A stretch of 64,000 bases of DNA from NCBI RefSeq assembly GCF_920984665.1, contig NZ_CAKLBP010000006.1, positions 302,739 through 366,738 of the forward strand, read 5' to 3'. The DNA is from Pedobacter sp. Leaf170 (GTDB lineage: Bacteria; Bacteroidota; Bacteroidia; Sphingobacteriales; Sphingobacteriaceae). Shown here in pieces: positions 9,415 through 19,476 of this stretch (position 1 is its first letter; every line of letters begins with the position of its first letter). The position numbers were made by a program, and so were the translations under genes. Under the pieces are notes generated by a model. The model was not told the origin of the DNA, ran no database searches, and was given only the letters and a program-made list of their open reading frames with translations.

Positions 9415-11343
9415 TTATTCAACTACAGCTACAAAACCACCAAAAGGTTTAATAGTTATTTCAGTTGATTTTAATTGTAAATCAGTTTTTTTGAAAGAAA
9501 ATTCTGAATCACCATCGGTAATAAGAGTGGCTTTATTTTTTCCAAATTGAGAAAGATCAATCGTAACTATTTTATTTTGTTGCCCGCTGTTTATCCCGGC
9601 TAAATACCACTTATTGCCTGCTTTACGAGCCATAATAACATATTTACCAGGGTAACCATCTATAAATTTAATATCAGTAAAAGATGTCGGGAAATTTTGC
9701 AAATGTGTTTTGATAAAATCCGGAACACTTGCAATTCCTTCTGGAGTTTCTGCCAAATGCTGTACACCCGACTGAAAAATTACAGGCAAAGCCAATTCAA
9801 AAACGCTGCTTGTTTTTCTATTTATATTCGGGATTTTTGTGAGTGTCATGGGTGTAAAATCCATCGGATCGAAAACATTCCGCGTAAAGGGAATTGTGGT
9901 GGCATGGTACGGCGCTTCATTTGCGTTATTTTGGTCGAACGTGATAAATTCCATACCTTTTATAGATTCCATTGTAACCAAATTTGGATAAGTACGCTGC
10001 CAACCTCTGGGTAAAGTAGCGCCATGGCAGTTTACGCTTAAACCGTATTTAGCAGCATCCTCAAAAATTTCCAGGTAATATTTTATCATGGATTGCCCAT
10101 CACCGCCAAAAAAATCAACCTTAATGCCTTTTATACCCATTTTTTGAAGCATGGCAAATTCTTTTTGCCTGTTAGCTTTTGTAGTGAGCTTGTTTTTCGG
10201 TGTATATTTAACGGTATTCCAATCTCCTGCAGAGTTGTACCATAAAATTAAACCTACATTTTTTGATTTAGCATAATCAGAAAGTTGCTGCATTTTCTCG
10301 AAGCCAATTTTTGTATCCCAATCCACATCAATTAAGCAATATTCCCATTTCATATCAGCAGCAAAATCTATAAACTTTTTTTGCACATCATAAGTAATGG
10401 AATTATCTTTCAAAATTATCCAGCTCCAGGATGCTTTTCCTAAAGGATAATCGGCAGGATTGATATTTGGCTTTTGTGGATAGGCTAAATCTGTTCCCAG
10501 AGTAGATTCTGTTATTGTTTTTAAACTTCCTATGGTAAGAATTCTCCAGGGCGTAAACCATGGCAAATTAGATTCTGGTTTAACATTACCGCCTGTAAAG
10601 GCTTCACGCTCATCAGGAAAACCGATTTCGTAGTTTCCCTCCGGAGAGTTTTGCTTTAAACGCGTTGCACAATAATTTCCATCTAAACCGGCTTCAGAAA
10701 TTAAGACCCAATTATCACGATAGTGAAAAAGTGCCGGATAAACCCAACCTGCAGCACTTGGAGCGGCTTCGCCTACATTAATTTCTTTTTTATAATATTC
10801 TTCATAAGATGGATTTGTGCTTTCCCAACCTGTTTTTGCAACACTCATTGGCTGCAACCAGGCTTTAGTTTCAGCGAAGAAATTGTAAGAGGTTTGTTCT
10901 GATAAAATACGTTTTACCGCAGCATCTTTATCCGGAAAATGATATCGGAAAGCAATCCCATCGTTTGATACCTGAAAAATGATATCCAGTTTTTTACCGG
11001 ATGCAGTTTTTAAGTGAAAAATCCGTTTTTTAGCCTGATAATGATTGTTTAGTCGCTTTGCGTTTTTGAGCGTATAAGTATCGGATACATTTGTAATATT
11101 GGAAACCGATAAAAGCGTTAATTGTGACGAAAAATTTTCATCAGCTCTAACCAATCCCAGAGCAGAAGCTTCTAAAACCTGTTCATTTTTTTTAAAGATG
11201 GAATAGTAAGCTTTACCATTGCTCATTTTAAATTTAACAGTAAGGTTGTTATCAGGACTTGAAACAGCATTGGAATTTTGAGCCTTTAAAATACCATTTG
11301 AGAAAAGCAACAGAAAAATTAGCGAAGTAAATTTATAAAACAT
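9415..11343 (-). CDS. GH97 family alpha-glycosidase (retaining, alpha-galactosidase-like)
   Basis: A 642-residue exported protein (signal ending GILKAQ). It has the N-terminal beta-sandwich of GH97 (about 25-270), a TIM barrel from KASWSWIILKD onward, and a C-terminal beta domain. GH97 contains inverting alpha-glucosidases (SusB type) and retaining alpha-galactosidases (Bacteroides BT1871 type). Here KVDFFGGDGQ supplies an Asp (D410) where the retaining branch has its nucleophile, and E459 in TMESIKG is the likely acid/base. I therefore lean to alpha-galactosidase, or another retaining alpha-glycosidase such as a beta-L-arabinopyranosidase. First gene of the enzyme operon, 159 bp downstream of the HTCS gene with the GGGGT pair in between. 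Confidence 0.9.
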   Translation of the reverse strand: MFYKFTSLIFLLLFSNGILKAQNSNAVSSPDNNLTVKFKMSNGKAYYSIFKKNEQVLEASALGLVRADENFSSQLTLLSVSNITNVSDTYTLKNAKRLNNHYQAKKRIFHLKTASGKKLDIIFQVSNDGIAFRYHFPDKDAAVKRILSEQTSYNFFAETKAWLQPMSVAKTGWESTNPSYEEYYKKEINVGEAAPSAAGWVYPALFHYRDNWVLISEAGLDGNYCATRLKQNSPEGNYEIGFPDEREAFTGGNVKPESNLPWFTPWRILTIGSLKTITESTLGTDLAYPQKPNINPADYPLGKASWSWIILKDNSITYDVQKKFIDFAADMKWEYCLIDVDWDTKIGFEKMQQLSDYAKSKNVGLILWYNSAGDWNTVKYTPKNKLTTKANRQKEFAMLQKMGIKGIKVDFFGGDGQSMIKYYLEIFEDAAKYGLSVNCHGATLPRGWQRTYPNLVTMESIKGMEFITFDQNNANEAPYHATTIPFTRNVFDPMDFTPMTLTKIPNINRKTSSVFELALPVIFQSGVQHLAETPEGIASVPDFIKTHLQNFPTSFTDIKFIDGYPGKYVIMARKAGNKWYLAGINSGQQNKIVTIDLSQFGKNKATLITDGDSEFSFKKTDLQLKSTEITIKPFGGFVAVVE

Positions 11344-11443
11344 AGTTTTTGGTTAAGGAAATGGTAATCGAGTATTGAGCTACTGATTTTTCTACCGAAA
11401 TATTTGGTTAATCGAAGTAGCAAAATTTTAAAAGTATAAACAG

Positions 11444-11470
11444 GGGGTCAAATCATTTTTTAAGGGGGGT
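11444..11470 (-). promoter_or_regulatory. Paired GGGGT direct repeat upstream of the GH97 operon (candidate HTCS site)
   Basis: GGGGT at 11444-11448 and 11466-11470, spaced 22 bp, lies about 100 bp upstream of the GH97 start. The same arrangement, 21 bp spacing, occurs upstream of the first susC. Flanks are also similar: TTACCAA precedes the distal copy and CTTAA follows it in the transcribed orientation at both sites. Two-helical-turn direct repeats are what a dimeric AraC-type HTCS output domain would bind. Functional assignment is inference. Confidence 0.5.
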
Positions 11471-11502
11471 ATTTTGGTAAAATGAATATTCGTGGTCTAC
11501 AT

Positions 11503-14500
11503 TTAATTAAAGGAATTGAGGTTGTAATATTTATGAAAGGTTTTTCTATGTTTCTTTACAAATTCTGAAGGCGTTAGGTTAAATAGCTTCTGAAAGTGTG
11601 TTCTGAAATATTTTATATCATTAATGCCAACTCTAAATGCCGCTTCGTTAATATTTAAATTAGTATTGATAAGCAGTTCTGCAGCTTTCCTTAATCGTAT
11701 AAAACGCACAAAACTACTTATAGACTGGCCGGAGGTTGCCCTGATTCGCTTGTAAAGATTAGAATGGCTCATACCTAAAGCTGAGGCTAAAATCTTCACA
11801 TTAAAATCTTCTTCCATTATATTTTCTTCGATTATGGTGATGCACTTTTGAAGAAAACCTTTGTCTTCTTCAGATACTTTGTGCGCATCAGATTTTAAGG
11901 TTATTTCATTATAAAAATAAGATTGTAGATTTTGCCTGTTTTTTATAATTCCGTGAATTTTTGCAGTAAACAATTCCTTATCAAAAGGCTTTGTAATAAA
12001 ATCATAAGCACCAACTTCAATCCCGCTCAAGCGTACCTCATCACTTGGGTCGGCAGTGAGCAATATTACCGGTATGTGGCTTAATTCTGAATCTTCTTTT
12101 ATGGCTTTGCAAAGCTCTATCCCATTAAGCACATCCATGTTCACATCAGAAATTACAATATCTGGCAATACTTCTTTACAAATTTTTAAGCCTTCAAGCC
12201 CGTTTATAGCCTTGTAGATTTTAAATTTATTCTGAAAAATCTGTTTTACATAGTCGATAATTTCTGTATTATCATCCACAACTAAAATGGAGTGCAAATC
12301 AGAAATAAGTAATTCTATGTTTTTTTTACTCTCGTTGCTTTCATAAATTTCTGATACTTCATCTTCATCTTGCGCAATAAGTTCGTTAACATATACCAAA
12401 TGATTATCGGTGTAAGCTGGCTCTACATTTTCTGTTGCTACACCAAGCGGCAATTCAATGAGGAAAGTGGTGCCAACATCTTTCAAGGATTCAAATTTTA
12501 TTTTACCCTTATGCAATTCAACGAAAGTTTTAACCAGATATAATCCAATACCAAAACCAATTTTTAATGATTCTTTAACCGTTGCTTTGTAAAATTTATC
12601 AAAAACTTTTTCTCCAATTTCATTTGGTATGCCTGGTCCGCTGTCGCTTATATCAATATTTACTTTAGTATCGTTAGCAGAAATTTTTAACCTTACCGAT
12701 CCATTCGCCGGTGTAAATTTCATGGCATTAGAAATTAAATTGAACAGGATAATTTCGAGTTTATCACGATCTGCAAAAATATCTATTGAATCATCCTCAC
12801 AGTCGAAAACGTAATTAATATTATTGTTTTTAGCCATGTAAGCAAAACACAAGAAAATTTCGTGGGCAAATTTGGATAGATTAATTTTGCTCAGCTTTAG
12901 CTCCTCATTTTCATTCTCCATCTTTCTAAAAAGCAAAAGCTGATCTACCAAACTGAGTAAACGTTTAGAGTTGCGGTAAACTACAGTTAAGTCGTTTTTT
13001 TCATGCCCGGCTTCTTTTGCACTTAAAATATCCTTTATTGGATTTACAATCAGGGTTAATGGCGTTCTAAGTTCGTGGGAGATATTGGTAAAAAAATTAA
13101 GCTTCTTTTCGTTCAGGTCTTTCTCACGCTCCATTTTTAAATTGGTTATCTCCACTTCATGCTTAAGGTTTCGTTGTTTATTTCGATAACGCTGAAATAC
13201 ATAAATTACAGCAGAGATTAGGATAAGATAAATGGAATAAGCCCACCACGTTCTGTACCAAGGCGGCAAAATCCTGATAATAATTGTTCGTTCGTTATTG
13301 GTCCAATTGCCTTCGGTATCGGTACTTTTTATTCTAAGTTTATACTCGCCCTCATTTAGCCTTGAGTAATAAGCCGTTGAGAGTTTGTTTACATAGTTCC
13401 AGTTTCTATCCCAGCCCTCCAGATAATAGGCATAAGCAATTTGATCCTGAAAAGAAAACTCGATTGCAGCATAATCTACCGATACCGCCAAATTATATGG
13501 AATTGATATCTGTTGAAGATCGACAATTGAGGTGTTTTTATAATTAGGATCTACATCAATCGGGACATTGTTTATCTTAAAATCAGTAAGTACAATTTTC
13601 GGCGTTCTACGATTTTGTTGAATTTTATCAGGATAAAAGATGTTAAAACCTTCTATTCCACCAAATAAAAAAGTTCCGTCTTTAGCTTTTAGTGCTGCAT
13701 TATAATTAAACTGATTGCTCTGCAACCCATCAGATGTATAATAATTTTTAAATTTTTTCGACTTTAAATTATATTGAGAAATACCATTATAGGTGCTGCA
13801 CCAAAGGTTGTCATTATCATCGGGCAATATATTTAAAACCGAACTGCTCGGTAATCCATCTTGTTGAAAATACCTTTTATACTTTCCAGATTGTGGATTA
13901 AAACAAAGCAAACCACCTCCTTCTGTACCTAACCAAAGCATATTATTCGAATCTTGAATAATTGCCCTGATGGCCATGTTAATGTTGTAATATTTATGTT
14001 TTTTAGAAAGCCTATCTATCTTGATAAGCTGCGTGTAATTGCCTGCCCACAGATTTCCGTTACTATCTTCGATGATGCTATGTATGTCTTTTAATCGATT
14101 ATCAAATAACTCAAATTTATCTGTTGTTTTATTGTACAGGTATAGCGCACCTCCCCTTGTTGTACCTGCCCAAATGTTTTTTCTTTTATCCTGATAAAGT
14201 TTCCAAATATTAATGTCGTCTGTACCTTTTTCCGGATTGAAGCAGGCGTAATGTATAAATTTTCCTGATTTTTTATCAAAACGATCGATGCCCCCGCTAA
14301 AGCTACCAACCCACACATTATGTTTATCATCGCACAGAATGCTGGTGATAAAATCACTTTTCAACGAAGCATTATCGGCAGTTTTTGTGTAATTAACAAA
14401 TGTATTTTGCTTTCTATTCCAAACACTTAAGCCGCCGCCATCTGTTCCAATCCAAATATTCTGTGTACTATCTTCGCAAAAAGAAAGTACAAAATTACTA

Positions 14501-15540
14501 ATCAGCGAGTTTTTGTTAGCAGCATCATGTTTTATGGTTTGAAATTGCGCCGTTGTCTGGTCTATAATATTTACGCCGCCTCTAAGTGTGGCAATCCATT
14601 TTCTGTTCTGTTTATCCTGTATAACCTGCCCAATTGAATTACTTGTAACAGAGCCTTTTTCACGGCCTTGCAGAAAACTTTTTATGCTATAATTCTGAGT
14701 ATTTAAAACCCTAAGACCATTCCCGTCGGTAGATACCCAGAGCTTATCATCTTTATCAACCATCAAATTCATGATATTATCTGATGACGGATAATTTTTT
14801 ACAAGTGTTAGTTTTTTATCAACCTTATTAAATTGATAAAGCCCATGTTCTGAACCTAACCAAAGTAAGCCTCCATTTCCTTCGGTAATGCTGGTTAAAT
14901 TTTTAATTTTTGCATCAACAACAGTTATGTTTTTAAGATTTGAATTATACCTGCAAAAGCCATAATCCTTTGCATAGAACCAAAGATTTTGAGATTTATC
15001 TACAAATAAAGCTTTAATTGCAAAGCGCTTATTTTTCTTCAGGTTGATGTTTTCGGCAAGGGTTTGGCCATTTCTTAAAATAAATAAACCATGCTCATCA
15101 GTAGCGATAAAAACATTTAAATTTTTATCAACCACAATGGCATTTACAGAAAACTGAAAATCTTTGAGCTTATTGTTTTCGCTGTACTTTAGGTTATGAA
15201 ATTTAGAATCTGAATAATCATAATAAGAAACACCTTTTTGTGTGCCAATCCACACCCGGTTATGTTCTCCGTTAAGCGCCGTAATGTGGTTATTAATTAA
15301 TGAATTTTCTTCACCCCAATTGTTCCGAAATATTTTGAAATTATATCCATCGTAACGATTCAGGCCATCATAAGTTCCCATCCATACAAAACCAAATCTA
15401 TCTTGATAAAGAGAATTTACAATATTGTTTGAAAGCCCATTTTCTACCCCTATATACTTAATAGATAGCGAGTTATTTTGAGCATTACTCTTACTAAAAA
15501 AAATAAACAGAAAAAGAAAGATGGAAAAATTCTTTATCAT
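11503..15540 (-). CDS. Hybrid two-component system sensor/regulator (HTCS)
   Basis: A 1345-residue one-protein signalling system that senses glycan fragments in the periplasm and activates the adjacent locus. Order: signal peptide (1-20); two large Reg_prop beta-propellers with repeats such as NIWIGTDGGGLSVWNR (about 30-680); Y_Y_Y domain (about 690-755); one membrane segment (about 765-785); HisKA with H822 in SHELRTPLT; HATPase with NLISNAMKFTP and DSGPGIPNE; response receiver with phospho-acceptor D1132 in VISDVNM; and an AraC-type helix-turn-helix at the C-terminus (about 1240-1340). All catalytic boxes are intact. It lies directly upstream of, and is co-oriented with, the GH97 operon. 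Ligand is unknown. Confidence 0.96.
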   Translation of the reverse strand: MIKNFSIFLFLFIFFSKSNAQNNSLSIKYIGVENGLSNNIVNSLYQDRFGFVWMGTYDGLNRYDGYNFKIFRNNWGEENSLINNHITALNGEHNRVWIGTQKGVSYYDYSDSKFHNLKYSENNKLKDFQFSVNAIVVDKNLNVFIATDEHGLFILRNGQTLAENINLKKNKRFAIKALFVDKSQNLWFYAKDYGFCRYNSNLKNITVVDAKIKNLTSITEGNGGLLWLGSEHGLYQFNKVDKKLTLVKNYPSSDNIMNLMVDKDDKLWVSTDGNGLRVLNTQNYSIKSFLQGREKGSVTSNSIGQVIQDKQNRKWIATLRGGVNIIDQTTAQFQTIKHDAANKNSLISNFVLSFCEDSTQNIWIGTDGGGLSVWNRKQNTFVNYTKTADNASLKSDFITSILCDDKHNVWVGSFSGGIDRFDKKSGKFIHYACFNPEKGTDDINIWKLYQDKRKNIWAGTTRGGALYLYNKTTDKFELFDNRLKDIHSIIEDSNGNLWAGNYTQLIKIDRLSKKHKYYNINMAIRAIIQDSNNMLWLGTEGGGLLCFNPQSGKYKRYFQQDGLPSSSVLNILPDDNDNLWCSTYNGISQYNLKSKKFKNYYTSDGLQSNQFNYNAALKAKDGTFLFGGIEGFNIFYPDKIQQNRRTPKIVLTDFKINNVPIDVDPNYKNTSIVDLQQISIPYNLAVSVDYAAIEFSFQDQIAYAYYLEGWDRNWNYVNKLSTAYYSRLNEGEYKLRIKSTDTEGNWTNNERTIIIRILPPWYRTWWAYSIYLILISAVIYVFQRYRNKQRNLKHEVEITNLKMEREKDLNEKKLNFFTNISHELRTPLTLIVNPIKDILSAKEAGHEKNDLTVVYRNSKRLLSLVDQLLLFRKMENENEELKLSKINLSKFAHEIFLCFAYMAKNNNINYVFDCEDDSIDIFADRDKLEIILFNLISNAMKFTPANGSVRLKISANDTKVNIDISDSGPGIPNEIGEKVFDKFYKATVKESLKIGFGIGLYLVKTFVELHKGKIKFESLKDVGTTFLIELPLGVATENVEPAYTDNHLVYVNELIAQDEDEVSEIYESNESKKNIELLISDLHSILVVDDNTEIIDYVKQIFQNKFKIYKAINGLEGLKICKEVLPDIVISDVNMDVLNGIELCKAIKEDSELSHIPVILLTADPSDEVRLSGIEVGAYDFITKPFDKELFTAKIHGIIKNRQNLQSYFYNEITLKSDAHKVSEEDKGFLQKCITIIEENIMEEDFNVKILASALGMSHSNLYKRIRATSGQSISSFVRFIRLRKAAELLINTNLNINEAAFRVGINDIKYFRTHFQKLFNLTPSEFVKKHRKTFHKYYNLNSFN

Positions 15541-15648
15541 GGCTACTACAAGAGGAGATTTAAGTTTGGCTAAAACTCAAGATACAAAATAAATGTCTTC
15601 ATGACGTAAATAAATTCCAACAAAAGAAATTCTGTGTTTGCTTAACAT

Positions 15649-17928
15649 CTATCTACCGAGATAGAAAATTAAGTTTCCACCGTTGGTAAGTTGTTTGTGG
15701 CTGATTTCATGATTCTTTAAAAGCTTGCCATTTAGCATAATCTTCGTAATAAATTGAGCTTTTTCTGCTGCTTTTACAACCGATATTTTTAAATGTTTTC
15801 CGCTATTAAAGTTAACATCAACTTTAGAAAATTGAGGTTTAGTTATTTGATAATTACCAGAAACCGGATCTACCGGATAGAAACCCAATGCGGCAAAAAC
15901 ATACCAGGCAGACATTTGTCCGGCATCATCATTTCCACTTAAACCTCCCGGACCATCGCTATATTCCTCATTTAAAATTTTAGATACCTGAATTTGGGTT
16001 TTCCAGGGCGATGCGGTATAGTTATACAGGAAAGGAATCTGATGACCTGGTTCGTTTCCATGCCAATATTCCTTTTTCTCAAAGATAGAATCCAGTTGAT
16101 TTTCGAGTTGTTTTGGACCTCCCATTAGTTTTGTAAGTCCAGGCATATCATGCGGCACATAAAAAGTATATTGTCTGGGCGTACCTTCGGTAATATAGGG
16201 TTCACGCCTATCGGCATTAAAAGGCGAATACCAATTACCATTTGCAAATTTACCTCTAACCATAGCAACAGCAGGGTCAAAAACATTTTTATAATTCTCA
16301 GACCTTTTCTTCAGCGCCAGATAATCTTCTGTATGATTTAAATCTTTAGCAATTGTAGATAATGCATAATCATCATAAGCATATTCCAATGTTCTGCTAA
16401 CCTGCTCTTTTTTATGAAATGCATCCGGAATGCCATCATCCAATGGTATAAATCCATATCTTAAATAGCTATTAATGCCTCTTCTACCTTTACCATCGAG
16501 GTATTTTGTAGAATCGGGCATTATAAATGCATTCTGCCGCATAAGTTGATAAGCATCATTAACATTATAATCTCTAATGCCTTTATTGTAAGCCGATGCC
16601 AAAAAAGCGGTACTATGGTCGCCAATCATTGCAGCGGTATAACTATTCCAACATGGAAAAATAGGTAACCAGCCACCTTGCTTACCTTTTAAAACAAGAG
16701 ACTTTGCAAAGGCGTTAGCCAAATCAGGTTTTAATAATTCTACCAAAGGTAACTGCGCCCGATAAATATCCCACATGGAGAAATCATCATAATAATTTCC
16801 CTTATCCATTACTGCTCTTTGGTAATTACCAGAAAATACCGGATAGCCACCATCTACATCATTAAATAATCTTGGATGTTGTTGCGCATGGTAAATTGCG
16901 GTGTAAAAAATTCTTTTCCTCTTTTCATCTTTATCAGAAACTGATACTTGCGAAAGCGATTTTTGCCAATCGGCTGTAGTTGCGGATACAACCTTTTCAA
17001 AAGAGCTATCGTTTATTTCTTTCGCTAAATTTAATTTGGCAGAAGCAATGCTGGTAAAGGATGTTCCGGAGTAGATGAGTATGGTTTCGCCTTTTTCGAG
17101 TTTGAATCCAACATAAACACCTAAGTCTTTTTTATTACTAATGGATTGAGTTTCATAAATTTTATCTTCAGCGAATACACCACTTATAGCAAATTGCTTT
17201 TTAATGCTGATGTAGAAATAACCACTAAAACCTGCCGGTTGACCTGTGCCTTGATAAATCCGGTGCACCGGATTTTCTCCTGAGATTTCGCCGCTTGCTT
17301 TATTTACTTTGATAGAACCTTTGTTTTTATCGCTGTTTGGCGTGATTAAAATATATACACTATCTGTTTTAAGCGCCGTAATTTTCATCACGCCGCTGCG
17401 TAAAGTTGCGCTTAGCTCTACATTGAGATTATAATTAGGCAAATTAACCTTGTAATAAGATGGAGTAGCTACTTCGCCGTTATGCGTATAATCTGCTGCA
17501 TAGCTTAAGGCATTAGTTTTCAATTTACCCGAAATTGGCATAATGGTAAAACTTCCATAATCTTGCGTGCAAGAGCCACTAATCCAATGGCTTGCCCTAA
17601 AACCATAGATTTTTTTGTTGTTATAATAATATGGAGCAAGGCATTTAACCTCGGTAAGTTGCGTTTGGGGCGTCCATTGGGTCATTGCAAAAGGTGGCGC
17701 CACTGCAGGAATGGTATTGGCCAGGCGCTCGGTTTTATCTTCTATATGCTGGCTTGCTGGCGTGTTACTGGCAGATGTACCCGAAAATGGCTGCACATAT
17801 TTAACAAAATTTTGCTGCTGAGCACTAACAGTAGCGCAACATAAAATACTAAACAATTGACCAACAATGCAATACCAAAAAATATCACCTAATCTAGCTG
17901 ATATAGTTTGATGTATCTTCTTACGCAT
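15649..17928 (-). CDS. GH92 alpha-mannosidase
   Basis: About 759 residues; the ATG at 17928 (MRKKIHQTI) is preferred to a TTG 18 bp upstream. After an N-terminal hydrophobic export signal (ending VSAQQQ) it has the GH92 N-terminal beta-sandwich and an (alpha/alpha)6 domain. Family motifs are present: DDFSMWDIYRAQLPL, HGNEPGHQIPFLYN (general acid Glu) and SGNDDAGQMSAWYVFAALGF (base Asp pair). GH92 enzymes are calcium-dependent, inverting exo-alpha-mannosidases, mostly for 1,2-, 1,3-, 1,4- or 1,6-links of N-glycans or yeast mannan. It is the last gene of the second locus's minus-strand operon, 19 bp after GH28. Linkage specificity cannot be read here. Confidence 0.93.
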   Translation of the reverse strand: MRKKIHQTISARLGDIFWYCIVGQLFSILCCATVSAQQQNFVKYVQPFSGTSASNTPASQHIEDKTERLANTIPAVAPPFAMTQWTPQTQLTEVKCLAPYYYNNKKIYGFRASHWISGSCTQDYGSFTIMPISGKLKTNALSYAADYTHNGEVATPSYYKVNLPNYNLNVELSATLRSGVMKITALKTDSVYILITPNSDKNKGSIKVNKASGEISGENPVHRIYQGTGQPAGFSGYFYISIKKQFAISGVFAEDKIYETQSISNKKDLGVYVGFKLEKGETILIYSGTSFTSIASAKLNLAKEINDSSFEKVVSATTADWQKSLSQVSVSDKDEKRKRIFYTAIYHAQQHPRLFNDVDGGYPVFSGNYQRAVMDKGNYYDDFSMWDIYRAQLPLVELLKPDLANAFAKSLVLKGKQGGWLPIFPCWNSYTAAMIGDHSTAFLASAYNKGIRDYNVNDAYQLMRQNAFIMPDSTKYLDGKGRRGINSYLRYGFIPLDDGIPDAFHKKEQVSRTLEYAYDDYALSTIAKDLNHTEDYLALKKRSENYKNVFDPAVAMVRGKFANGNWYSPFNADRREPYITEGTPRQYTFYVPHDMPGLTKLMGGPKQLENQLDSIFEKKEYWHGNEPGHQIPFLYNYTASPWKTQIQVSKILNEEYSDGPGGLSGNDDAGQMSAWYVFAALGFYPVDPVSGNYQITKPQFSKVDVNFNSGKHLKISVVKAAEKAQFITKIMLNGKLLKNHEISHKQLTNGGNLIFYLGR

Positions 17929-17947
17929 AGTATGATAATTAATCAAT

Positions 17948-19462
17948 TTAAAGCTTTTTAACCGGCAGTTTTATATTATCCGGAAATTTGGAGTTATCAA
18001 TAGAAAATTTAGGTGTATCCTTTACTAGAATTACATTTTCATTAGCGTTTTCCGAAATATTTAACCCATTAATACGAATGGCATCAGCATCATCAAATAC
18101 CATTGCCGGTCTAAAATCTGATGATTGATAAGTAAAACTGACATTATTAAAGGTGATATCTTTTGCATGCCTAACATAAAAACCCCATGATGGCAATTCG
18201 CCAAACATATTAAATTCCGGGTAGCCCGCTATGTTTTCATCAACATTGTTAAGCTTATCATTTGAAATGAATGCGGTTTCTTTCTTAGCACCACCGCCGT
18301 AGGTAACGTCAATGTTTTCGAGCGTTACATTTGTGATGTAATGCCCCGGTATGCCGACAATTGATGCTGGCAACAAATTATGAGGGGCAGATTTTGGCAA
18401 TGGACCTTCTATCGGATATCCAGCATCGGGTTTTGCATTTGGAATAGTTGCATTAACATTTGCAATGCGGATATTTTTTACTGTGCTGTAATTATCAGTT
18501 TTGTTTCTATGCCCAAGGCGAATAAAAATGGCATTACCTATGTAATTTCCAATAACACCATCTACATCTACCCCATCTATAAAACCTCCATCAACTGCTT
18601 CTAAAGCAATAGCCGAACGATACGTATTATAAACTAAAATATTTTTAACCTTAATATTTTTGAAACCGCCATAAGAACCGGTACCAATCTTAAATCCGTT
18701 TGCGCTCGATCTTATCTTGCAGTTTTCTACATAAATGTTTTCGCAAATACCAGGCATGCCTTCAGATTTTAAGCAAATGCCGTCATCAGCGGCATCAATT
18801 TCGCAATTTGTAATCTTAACATTTTTTGAGTTTACAATGTCGATACCATCATTGTTCCAATAAGCTGTGCTTTCTATCTTCACACCATCTACAACTACCT
18901 CATTGCATCCTACAAAATCCTGAACCCAACCTGCGCTATTTTTTAATGAAACATTTTTAACGCTTACATATTCGCAGTTTATAAAAGTAACAAGTTTTGG
19001 CCTGCTTTTCTCTGAGGGTCGTTTTGCAATCCAGGTTTCATCCTTAAATTTACCGTCGTGTAGCAATGAGATTAGATTTTTGACCACTTCAGCACCTCTG
19101 CCGTTTATTATTCCTTTGCCAGCTATCGAAACATTTTTCTGTCCCTTGGCCGAAATTAAGGCTTTGGCAGAGTCGCTTCCATAATGCAAACGATTTGTGC
19201 TTCCTAATAACTCTGCATGCTCACTTACAAAAAGGGTTACATTACTTTTCAACTCAATTGCTCCGGTAACAAATTGACCTTTTGGGATGTAAACCTGCCC
19301 GCCAGATTTTGAAGCAGCATTTATTGCTCGTTGTATAGCTTCTGTATTTACATGCGACAGACCTGTTTTTGCACCAAAATCAATAATGTTATAGACCTTA
19401 TTTTGTGCATTAAGGCATAAAGCGCTCACTAAGAATAAAATGATTATCTGAATTTTTTTCAT
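17948..19462 (-). CDS. GH28 family glycosidase (polygalacturonase-like), first copy
   Basis: A 504-residue exported right-handed beta-helix protein (signal ending LCLNAQ); ATG at 19462 follows a TTG one codon earlier. It begins YNIIDFGAKTG and shows the GH28 acidic motifs NNDGIDIVN and DAADDGICLKS. The third canonical motif GHG is replaced: the aligned stretch reads SSANGFKIGTGSYGG, with no histidine. Such variants occur in Bacteroidota exo-acting or rhamnogalacturonan-type members. It lies 14 bp after GH89 and 19 bp before GH92 in one operon. It should release galacturonate or a galacturonate-containing fragment, but its place among alpha-GlcNAc and mannose enzymes makes the exact target unclear. 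Confidence 0.87.
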   Translation of the reverse strand: MKKIQIIILFLVSALCLNAQNKVYNIIDFGAKTGLSHVNTEAIQRAINAASKSGGQVYIPKGQFVTGAIELKSNVTLFVSEHAELLGSTNRLHYGSDSAKALISAKGQKNVSIAGKGIINGRGAEVVKNLISLLHDGKFKDETWIAKRPSEKSRPKLVTFINCEYVSVKNVSLKNSAGWVQDFVGCNEVVVDGVKIESTAYWNNDGIDIVNSKNVKITNCEIDAADDGICLKSEGMPGICENIYVENCKIRSSANGFKIGTGSYGGFKNIKVKNILVYNTYRSAIALEAVDGGFIDGVDVDGVIGNYIGNAIFIRLGHRNKTDNYSTVKNIRIANVNATIPNAKPDAGYPIEGPLPKSAPHNLLPASIVGIPGHYITNVTLENIDVTYGGGAKKETAFISNDKLNNVDENIAGYPEFNMFGELPSWGFYVRHAKDITFNNVSFTYQSSDFRPAMVFDDADAIRINGLNISENANENVILVKDTPKFSIDNSKFPDNIKLPVKKL

Positions 19463-19476
19463 CAAATTTTATTGAT

